In this document: piece by piece, positions 1-5,324 of the stretch
Numbering within the stretch: the stretch's first letter is position 1
Layout: every line of letters begins with the position of its first letter
From: JAEMQF01 sp031396305
Lineage (GTDB): Bacteria; Pseudomonadota; Gammaproteobacteria; Burkholderiales; Burkholderiaceae_C
Length of the DNA stretch: 6,263 nucleotides
Direction of reading: 5' to 3'
Assembly (NCBI GenBank): GCA_031396305.1
Contig: JANNKM010000342.1
Coordinates: 1 to 6,263, forward strand
Program-made: the position numbers and the translations under genes
Notes under the pieces: model-generated
Told to the model about the DNA's origin: nothing
What the model saw: the letters and a program-made list of their open reading frames with translations, nothing else
Databases searched by the model: none

Positions 1-6
1 GGGGGT

Positions 7-38
7 TCAAGCAAAGTGGCAAAGCCACATTTGCTTGA
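7..38. repeat. 14-bp stem hairpin with an AAA loop, terminator-like or repeat
   Basis: The arm tcaagcaaagtggc (7-20) pairs with 24-38 over 14 bp with one bulged A at 29. The loop is AAA on the plus strand. The stem is strong and lies 44 bp beyond the last gene's stop. Neither strand has a T-run after it, so it could be a factor-independent terminator lacking a U-tract, a transcript-end stabiliser, or a dispersed intergenic repeat. The sequence cannot decide between these. Confidence 0.5.
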
Positions 39-48
39 GAGGTACAAA

Positions 49-68
49 CGCCGGCCTGCAGACCGGCG
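49..68 (-). terminator. GC-rich dyad downstream of the CitG-like gene, possible terminator
   Basis: The sequence 49-68 is a 20-bp palindrome with one mismatched pair, and cgccgg and ccggcg are its outer arms. It begins 14 bp after the stop codon of the last gene. Read on the minus strand, the stem is followed by TTTGT, a poor U-tract, so intrinsic termination is plausible but not certain. Confidence 0.45.
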
Positions 69-82
69 CCGCAGCAGTGCTA

Positions 83-1015
83 TCACTTTCCATGCCACGC
101 CGCGCCGCCATGCCCCGCCGCACCCGCCAGCAGCAAGGCGACGAACACGCAGGTGACCGTCAGATCGGCGCTGGTGCCGGGGTTGAGGCGCCGCGCCTTC
201 AGGGCTTCGTCCCAGGCGGCGAAAGCCGGGTCGGCGCCGGGAGCCGGGCCTTGCGCCCAGGCCTGCGCCGCGCTCATGACAGTATGTGCCACGGCGGCGC
301 CGTGTTTTCGAACAATGTGTGAATCGGGCCAGCGGCTCATGAAGTGCAGGTACACCTGCTGAACATGGGTCACGGTAGCGCCGTCGGACTCGGCGCCGGG
401 CGCGGCGCTGGGCGAATTCGCCACTGGGGGAAACCCGGGGGGCGGCGTCGGCAAGGTGGGGTCGAACAGGTCTGCATAGCCGCTCGCGTACTGGCGCGCG
501 ATGCTGTCCCGCTGCGCCGCCAGTGCCATCGCTTCGCGCAGCGGCAGGTGGGGTTGCGCGTGCACGTCTTCGGCGTCAGCGCGGCCCAGGCCCGCCGGAT
601 TGGCGAGGGCGATGGCGCGGTAGGCGCAGCGGGTGTCGTCGAGGTTCAGCGCGGCGAGCACCGCTTCCAGCGCTGTGCGCAACTGCGCCTTGCCAGCCAG
701 CGCGCCAGGCTGCTCGATCGCCAAGGCCAGCGGCGCGCACAGCAGCAGGATGCCCAGATTGGTATTGCAGCCCGCGGCGGCCCAGGTGGCGGCCCAAGCG
801 CTTTCGATGCGCGGCCCGACCCGCGCACCGGCCTCGAACAGGGGCCCTACGGCAGCGCGGGCGCTGGCCAGAAACAGCGCGGCGTCCATGCCGTGGCCGG
901 GCGAGGCGGCGCTCACATTGCCTGGTTTGCGCACCGCAACGTCGAGCGCGCAGGCGCGCAGAAAACAGTGCGTCGCGTGCGTGATGCACCGCGCGTTCAC
1001 CGCCGTTTGATTCAT
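83..1015 (-). CDS. CitG-family triphosphoribosyl-dephospho-CoA synthase-like protein
   Basis: Known CitG and MdcB enzymes make 2'-(5''-triphosphoribosyl)-3'-dephospho-CoA from ATP and dephospho-CoA, forming an alpha-ribosidic bond for the prosthetic group of citrate or malonate decarboxylase. This 310-residue homologue keeps the family blocks: LDVAVRKPGNVS (24-35), GCNTNLGILLL (82-92), DSHIVRKHG (231-239) and LNPGTSADLTVT (277-288). Residues 186-212 are a Pro/Ala-rich, low-complexity stretch that looks like a linker or insertion. No citrate lyase or malonate decarboxylase genes are nearby. The gene overlaps the RimK-type gene by 4 bp (ATGA) at its start and is the last of the block, with two dyads after its TGA. 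The classical CitG function is therefore unlikely. I infer a part in H4MPT biosynthesis, perhaps the alpha-ribosyl transfer step. The family call is good; the role is speculative. Confidence 0.87.
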   Translation of the reverse strand: MNQTAVNARCITHATHCFLRACALDVAVRKPGNVSAASPGHGMDAALFLASARAAVGPLFEAGARVGPRIESAWAATWAAAGCNTNLGILLLCAPLALAIEQPGALAGKAQLRTALEAVLAALNLDDTRCAYRAIALANPAGLGRADAEDVHAQPHLPLREAMALAAQRDSIARQYASGYADLFDPTLPTPPPGFPPVANSPSAAPGAESDGATVTHVQQVYLHFMSRWPDSHIVRKHGAAVAHTVMSAAQAWAQGPAPGADPAFAAWDEALKARRLNPGTSADLTVTCVFVALLLAGAAGHGGAAWHGK

Positions 1016-1992
1016 GCGCGCCGCACGGGAACGTCGGTGCCGACCGCTGCCGCTTGAGCCTCGCGTGAGCTACGCTGGATGCGCCGCTCGAACAAGTCGG
1101 CGACGATCGCCTGCGCGATGTTGAACCGTGTCACGCCCTGCAAGCCGCGCCACGCGGCGACACCGTTGACTTCGATGACCTGCAACGCCGGCCCGTCGGC
1201 GCTGGGCATCAGGTCCACACCGGCGTAGTCCGCGTCGACGGCACGCGCCGCGTCTTGCGCGACGCGCGCGAGTTCAGGCGTCAGCGCCGCAGGCTCGCAA
1301 GCCGCGCCCTGCGCCACGTTGTGCACCCAGTGGGCGCTGACACGGCGCATCGCGGTGACGGCACGGCCGCCGATCACGAGCACGCGCCAGTCGTGTCCCG
1401 GCGCGCTGCGCGCGGGCAGGAAGCGCTGCAGATAGAACAGCGAACCGAAACCTGGCCCCAGTGCGTCCGGCGCCGGCAAGGCGATGAAACCGCCGTCCAC
1501 CGCACCGACGCGCTGCAGCCCCTTGCCTTGCGAACCGAACAGCGGCTTGAGCACCAGGGCGTGGCCGGCGGCGGCCTGTGCCATCACGATGCGCTGCGCC
1601 ATCGCGTGCGACTCGAGCGCCCAGGTGGGTGGCGTGGGCACTCGCGCGGCGTGCAGCAGCAGGCTCGTTATCGACTTGTCGACGCAGCGCTCGATGGCGC
1701 GTGCATCGTTGTACACAGGCACGCCGAGTTCGCGAAGCGCATGCAGCACGCCGAGGCGTTTTGTCACCTGCTCGAAGCTGCCGCCGGCGATGCCGCGCAC
1801 GAGCGCGGCGTCGGGAAGCTCGCGGCCGAAACCGGGAATCGCCAGGCCATGCCACGCCGTGGTGGTGTCGATGCGGCAATCGGCAAGGTCAACGCAGCGC
1901 CCCACCGCGCCGCGCTCGCGCAGCGCCGCCTGCAACTGGCGCGTGTGCCAGCCGACCTCGTCCGTCAGGATCGCGACCCGCAGCGGGTTCAT
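1012..1992 (-). CDS. RimK-type ATP-grasp ligase of the H4MPT cluster
   Basis: This is a 326-residue member of the RimK-like ATP-grasp group, which includes RimK, LysX and the archaeal ligases MptN (glutamate to tetrahydromethanopterin) and CofF (glutamate to F420). In order it shows a pre-ATP-grasp N-terminus (VAILTDEVGWHTRQL, 6-20), YNDARAIERCVDKSITS (94-110), the ATP-binding block LVLKPLFGSQGKGL (146-159, with K149 and a glycine-rich loop), YLQRFLP (187-193), DWRVLVIGGRAVTAMRR (201-217), and the metal-binding end DYAGVDLMPS plus VIEVNGVAAWRGLQGV (255-264 and 272-287, with D260, E274 and N276). These residues appear intact, so it should be active. The ATG at 1992 lies 6 bp beyond the long inverted repeat and has no clear Shine-Dalgarno. 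Its stop overlaps the CitG-like start (ATGA). Joining an amino acid to the H4MPT side chain is a reasonable inference by analogy with MptN, but the substrate is not shown. Confidence 0.88.
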   Translation of the reverse strand: MNPLRVAILTDEVGWHTRQLQAALRERGAVGRCVDLADCRIDTTTAWHGLAIPGFGRELPDAALVRGIAGGSFEQVTKRLGVLHALRELGVPVYNDARAIERCVDKSITSLLLHAARVPTPPTWALESHAMAQRIVMAQAAAGHALVLKPLFGSQGKGLQRVGAVDGGFIALPAPDALGPGFGSLFYLQRFLPARSAPGHDWRVLVIGGRAVTAMRRVSAHWVHNVAQGAACEPAALTPELARVAQDAARAVDADYAGVDLMPSADGPALQVIEVNGVAAWRGLQGVTRFNIAQAIVADLFERRIQRSSREAQAAAVGTDVPVRRA

Positions 1993-1998
1993 CGCTCA

Positions 1999-2157
1999 GA
2001 GGCTGAGAGTTTTTCGAGCGTGCCCGAGCAGCACGCCGAAACGTGCCCGGTCTAGGCGCAAAGCGCAGCCATAGCCCGGGCTATGGCGAGCATTTGCAAC
2101 GACGAGCGGGTGCGTTTTGGCGTGATGAGCGGGCATGATCGAAAGACTCTCAGCCTC
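1999..2157. repeat. long imperfect palindromic intergenic element
   Basis: The outer arms 1999-2052 and 2104-2157 are reverse complements with 44 of 54 bases matching and no gap by hand alignment. The first 12 bases of each arm (gaggctgagagt on the left) pair perfectly. The centre is a perfect 20-bp palindrome, gccatagcccgggctatggc, at 2068-2087, with weaker pairing around it (gcaaa against tttgc). The whole could fold as one cruciform or one mRNA hairpin of about 159 nt. It fills nearly all of the gap between mch and the RimK-type gene: one end overlaps two bases of the mch stop codon and the other lies 6 bp before the next ATG. It carries no plausible gene. It looks like a dispersed palindromic repeat of the REP/BIME or MITE sort, and I recall similar intergenic units in Burkholderiales. 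Copy number cannot be judged from one window. Confidence 0.8.
2068..2087. repeat. perfect 20-bp palindrome at the core of the intergenic element
   Basis: The sequence gccatagcccgggctatggc equals its own reverse complement. It forms the tip of the larger inverted repeat. A perfect palindrome could be an operator, but its place at the centre of a long dyad makes it more likely the apex of a structural repeat. The dyad is seen directly; the function is unknown. Confidence 0.8.
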
Positions 2158-3181
2158 AGGCCTGCGGCAACCAAAGGCTGCGCAGCAACGCCATGTCGAG
2201 CGCGCCGGCGTGCCAAGTGTTGCCGCTGTCGAGGTTGCTGACCCACGCCTGCGCGGGGGCGAACAGCGCGGGGTCGATCTTGTAGAAGTCGTGGCCCGAT
2301 TCCTTGAAGATCTCGGCGAAGCCGCGCCCGAAGTCGCGGGAGTTGCGCGAGGGGAGCTTCTGCGCCAGTTCGCGCGCCGCGGCGTCGGAGCCGCGCACGC
2401 TCAGGTGGGCCGTTCCGCCGTACAGGATCGCATCGTTGGTGCGGCCCATTGCGACACCAGCGTCGGGGCTCGGCGCGGGCAGCGGCGCGCTGGCCAGGCC
2501 GTCGACGATGTCGCCGAGCGCAAAGCCCAGGGTGTGCGCCTTATGCAGCGCCACTTCGAGCACCCGCGCGACGACTTGCGTCGTTCCCGCGGCGCTCGTG
2601 GTAGGCGTCAGGATCACGGTCAACCCTGGCCCCGGCAATGCAGTGTCGCGCAGAATTTTTTGCAGCACTACCGCGGGCGGGGGCCGATCGACTTCAAGCA
2701 CCAGCACGCCCGAGTCGGCGCGGTCGCGATAGCCGAGTTCTTCGAACAACGGCTCCTTGCCGGCCAGCGCGCGCGCCGGGCCCGAGCCAAGCGCGAAGAA
2801 TTTCTTGGCGCCAGTCTCTTCCTTGCTCGCCGCCAGGCTCCAGCCGGCGTACTGGCTGCCCAGGCAGGCGAGCACGGGCTGGGAGCTGCGCACCTCAAGC
2901 CAAGTCGGCCAGGTCGGCCCACCCGCGGCCGCGCCAGGGCTCGGCGCCATGCGCAAGCCCACGCTGCCAAAGCCGCCCATGCAGATTTCGCCGATCAGCA
3001 GCCCCGCGGCGACGCTTCCCGATGCCTCGATGCCGGCATCGACGATGAGCGCGCCGCAGCTGTCGCTGCGTACCCGAATCCGCAGCGCGTCGGCTTCATT
3101 CAGCAGGCGTTCCACCCACGGCCGCACCTGCGAATTCACGCTCAGGGCGCATGCCGCCAGCGCTGCGTGGTTTTCGCTCAT
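2156..3181 (-). CDS. mch: methenyltetrahydromethanopterin cyclohydrolase
   Basis: Known role: hydrolyses N5,N10-methenyl-H4MPT to N5-formyl-H4MPT, the step after MtdB. The family is archaeon-like and shared by methanogens and methylotrophs. The 341-residue product is close to the usual 320-340 and carries family blocks throughout: SVNSQVRP (14-21), GLLIGEICMGGFG (60-72), LACLGSQYAGWSL (104-116), KKFFALGSGPARAL (126-139), TTQVVARVLEVALHKAHT (200-217), MGRTNDAILYGG (245-256), SRDFGRGFAEIF (281-292) and DFYKIDPALFAPA (298-310). The ATG at 3181 overlaps the previous gene's TGA by 4 bp, and a GGAG lies 8 nt upstream of it. That is the best ribosome-binding site in the window. No lesion is visible. 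The stop codon touches the end of the long inverted repeat downstream. Confidence 0.97.
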   Translation of the reverse strand: MSENHAALAACALSVNSQVRPWVERLLNEADALRIRVRSDSCGALIVDAGIEASGSVAAGLLIGEICMGGFGSVGLRMAPSPGAAAGGPTWPTWLEVRSSQPVLACLGSQYAGWSLAASKEETGAKKFFALGSGPARALAGKEPLFEELGYRDRADSGVLVLEVDRPPPAVVLQKILRDTALPGPGLTVILTPTTSAAGTTQVVARVLEVALHKAHTLGFALGDIVDGLASAPLPAPSPDAGVAMGRTNDAILYGGTAHLSVRGSDAAARELAQKLPSRNSRDFGRGFAEIFKESGHDFYKIDPALFAPAQAWVSNLDSGNTWHAGALDMALLRSLWLPQA

Positions 3182-4356
3182 CGACAGGTCTCCGAGGTTT
3201 GCAGGAGGTGCAGCACGGCGTTGCGGCGCTGCGCCAATTCACGGCTCACCCCGGCTGCGTCGGCGCCGCTCGCGCTGATGCTGCACACCGGCTCGCCACG
3301 CGCGAAGTGTGGCGCATCAGCGCGCGTCGCGGCGCGCCGCGGCACGTCGTGCGTCGCGGGTTTTTGCACCAGTGCCGCCAGCGCTGCATCATCCAGCCGC
3401 AGCGGCTGCGCTGCGAAAACAATCTCGGTGCCGCGCACCTGCGGCGAGCCGACAGCGCTGTCTTCGCCCATCGCGGTGTCGAGCAGTGCGCCGCCGCGGC
3501 ACGCCTGCAGGTGCGCGCTGAACAGAGCGTGATCGCCGACGCGCGGATACAGCGCCATGCTCGCAGGAGGGCGCGGGTTGACCTCGAGCACGTTCACCGC
3601 GTCGCCGTCGAGCAGGAAATCCAGGCTGCCCAGGCCGCGCAGGCAGAAGCTGGCGCTCAGCGCGTCGAGCGCGCGCGCGATGCGCGTGCGCACCGCTGCG
3701 GGCACTGCGACCGGACCGATGACACCATGAAACCGAAACGGGAGATCGTCGAACGGTCGCACGATCTGTTGATTGCAGCCCAGCAGCAGCGCCTCGCGGC
3801 CGTTGGCGAGGAATGTCGCCGACATCGTTGCGCCGGGCGCCTCACGTTGCAGGTACTGGCTCGACGCGGGCTGGTCCATGCCGGCGCGGCGGATGTGGGT
3901 CGCGCCGCTCGCGCCGAAGTCCTTCAGCAGCCAGCCTGGCGCACCCGCCACGCCCGCGTGGCGCACTTCGGGGTGGGCGATGTCCAGCGCATCGAGCGTT
4001 TCGAAGAACGCCTTCGGGTCGCGCAAACGGCGCACGTCTGCCGCCGACGTGCCCAGCAACGGCAACAACGCGGCGCCCTGCTCGAGCAGCTCCGCACGGC
4101 CCTCGAACCCCGCGCCGGCGATCCAGCCGTGCACCGCGCCGCCGCGCGCCAGCGCCGCCAACGTTTCGAGCAGCAGCTGCGCATCGATGCGCAGCGCCCG
4201 CGGTGCGCCAATCGGCATCCAGCGCGACGCCGCGGCGCGGGTGTCGCTGTCACCGAAGACATCGAGCGCGATCACCTTCATGCCGGATTGCGCACCCATC
4301 TGGGCGAGCAGCCGCGCGGACAGCGCGGCCACGGCGATGCTGCCTGGAGCGTGCAT
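3178..4356 (-). CDS. ATP-grasp protein of the H4MPT cluster, function unassigned
   Basis: This is a 392-residue ATP-grasp enzyme, a fold that activates a carboxylate as acyl phosphate and joins it to an amine, thiol or other nucleophile. In order it shows a Rossmann-like pre-domain (IAVAALSARLLAQM, LDVFGDSDT to about residue 39), the ATP-binding lysine region WLLKDFGASGATHI (142-155), QYLQREAPG (167-175), and a metal- and ATP-binding C-terminal block with LDFLLDGDAVNVLEVNPRPP (245-264), where E258 and N260 are the likely Mg ligands. It resembles archaeal and methylotroph proteins described as carboligases related to biotin carboxylase. One of these, called orf17 in Methylobacterium as I recall, lies in H4MPT clusters, but I cannot confirm orthology. 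It starts 5 bp after mtdB, and its stop overlaps the mch start (ATGA), so it is cotranscribed and probably translationally coupled. A role in cofactor biosynthesis is inferred from context; the substrate is unknown. Confidence 0.85.
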   Translation of the reverse strand: MHAPGSIAVAALSARLLAQMGAQSGMKVIALDVFGDSDTRAAASRWMPIGAPRALRIDAQLLLETLAALARGGAVHGWIAGAGFEGRAELLEQGAALLPLLGTSAADVRRLRDPKAFFETLDALDIAHPEVRHAGVAGAPGWLLKDFGASGATHIRRAGMDQPASSQYLQREAPGATMSATFLANGREALLLGCNQQIVRPFDDLPFRFHGVIGPVAVPAAVRTRIARALDALSASFCLRGLGSLDFLLDGDAVNVLEVNPRPPASMALYPRVGDHALFSAHLQACRGGALLDTAMGEDSAVGSPQVRGTEIVFAAQPLRLDDAALAALVQKPATHDVPRRAATRADAPHFARGEPVCSISASGADAAGVSRELAQRRNAVLHLLQTSETCR

Positions 4357-4361
4357 CGTTC

Positions 4362-5285
4362 TCAGGCGCGGGCCGCCGTGCCGGCGCTTTCCGCCAGCAC
4401 GACCTGGGCCGTCGCGAACGCTTCGGCAAAACCCAGCGTCACCGCCTTTTGCGCTTCGCGCATCTGCACCATCATGCGTTGCTGGGTCTGGTACTTGACG
4501 TTGCCTACCGCGAGCGCGCCGATGCCCAGCGCATTTGTTCCGCCCAGTGGTTTCGCGTCGTCCATCGCGGCCACGCCGGCGATGCCCTCGGGCGGCACGG
4601 CGTTCAGGTCGGCCGCCACCTTGAGCCGCGGCGCATGGCTCAGGTCTTCGGCCGTGGCGACCTGCACGCCGGCGGCAGCGCAGGCCAGGATCACATCGAC
4701 CTGCGCCAGCGATTCGCGCAGGGCAGAGCGGTCGGCGGCCGACGCGCCCTTCAGCTCGACCTGAAAGCGCTGCCCGGTCTCGCGCGCGGCCTGTTCGGCT
4801 GCGGCCATGCCGCCGCGACTGGAGAGGCTCACGGCAGCGCCGCAGCGCGCCGCGATCACGCCGGCAATGCGCCCCACCGGCCCGGTGCCGCCGAGCACGA
4901 GCACGTTCTTTCCCGCGAGGCTGCTGGCGTGGGCGCGCCGCAGCGCCGCTTCGACGCAGGCGAGCATCGCCGCCGCCGTGGTGTAGGCGCCGCTCGGATC
5001 GGCCATCAGCGAGACGACGAAGGGCTTGAACATCGCAGCTTTGGCGCGCTCCAGCATGTCGGCGGCGAGCAGCGCGTCGCGCCCGCCGAGGAAGATGCCG
5101 GTGCGCGCCGCGCCCTTCGGGCCGCGCGAAAAGATCGTGTCCTGCGTCAGGCCGGAAATCGAGTCCAACCCGACCTCGGTGTACGGCACGATGACTTGGT
5201 AGCCCGCGTCGGCGGCCATGTTGATGTCAAACGGGCTCATCTGCCGGCCCGGTGTGAACATGTGGAGGATGTAGGGGCGTTCCAT
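4362..5285 (-). CDS. mtdB: NAD(P)-dependent methylene-tetrahydromethanopterin dehydrogenase
   Basis: Known role: oxidises methylene-H4MPT to methenyl-H4MPT with NAD+ or NADP+ in the cytoplasmic formaldehyde oxidation pathway. The 307-residue product has the MtdB-type start (YILHMFTP, then MSPFDINMAADAGY at about residues 16-29). It also has IFLGGRDA (64-71), ADPSGAYTTAAAM (95-107), the Rossmann loop LGGTGPVG (131-138), ADLNAVPPEGI (225-235) and GIGALAVGNVKYQTQ (254-268). The N-terminus and the GNVKY block favour MtdB over the NADP-only MtdA. I chose the ATG at 5285 because it places the conserved ILHM segment at residues 6-9. A TTG at 5300 would add five unconserved residues. Neither start has a clear Shine-Dalgarno, so translation may depend on the upstream gene. 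The ATP-grasp gene starts 5 bp after the stop codon. The SSRGG after the second Rossmann strand (155-159) may bear on NADP use. Confidence 0.93.
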   Translation of the reverse strand: MERPYILHMFTPGRQMSPFDINMAADAGYQVIVPYTEVGLDSISGLTQDTIFSRGPKGAARTGIFLGGRDALLAADMLERAKAAMFKPFVVSLMADPSGAYTTAAAMLACVEAALRRAHASSLAGKNVLVLGGTGPVGRIAGVIAARCGAAVSLSSRGGMAAAEQAARETGQRFQVELKGASAADRSALRESLAQVDVILACAAAGVQVATAEDLSHAPRLKVAADLNAVPPEGIAGVAAMDDAKPLGGTNALGIGALAVGNVKYQTQQRMMVQMREAQKAVTLGFAEAFATAQVVLAESAGTAARA

Positions 5286-5324
5286 GGTGATTCGGGTCAA
5301 TTGATGGGTGGTGGATCGTCGCGC

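Noticed and set aside
2060..2110. Possible promoter for the RimK/CitG pair in the intergenic element (TTGCAA on the minus strand with GGCTAT about 17 bp on)
   Set aside because: The -10 match is poor and falls within the palindrome core, so it is expected by chance. No promoter is called.
1999..2157. CRISPR unit or insertion sequence
   Set aside because: There is only one dyad, with no repeated spacers, no transposase frame and no visible target duplication.
2052..2246. 64-codon minus-strand open frame across the mch end and the inverted repeat
   Set aside because: It overlaps mch in another frame, and the rest is translated palindrome. There is no ribosome-binding site or family resemblance.
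5286..5324. Promoter or regulatory site between the beta-RFAP synthase and mtdB genes
   Set aside because: The gap is 39 bp with no convincing -35/-10 pair, dyad or Shine-Dalgarno. It reads as a simple intra-operon spacer.
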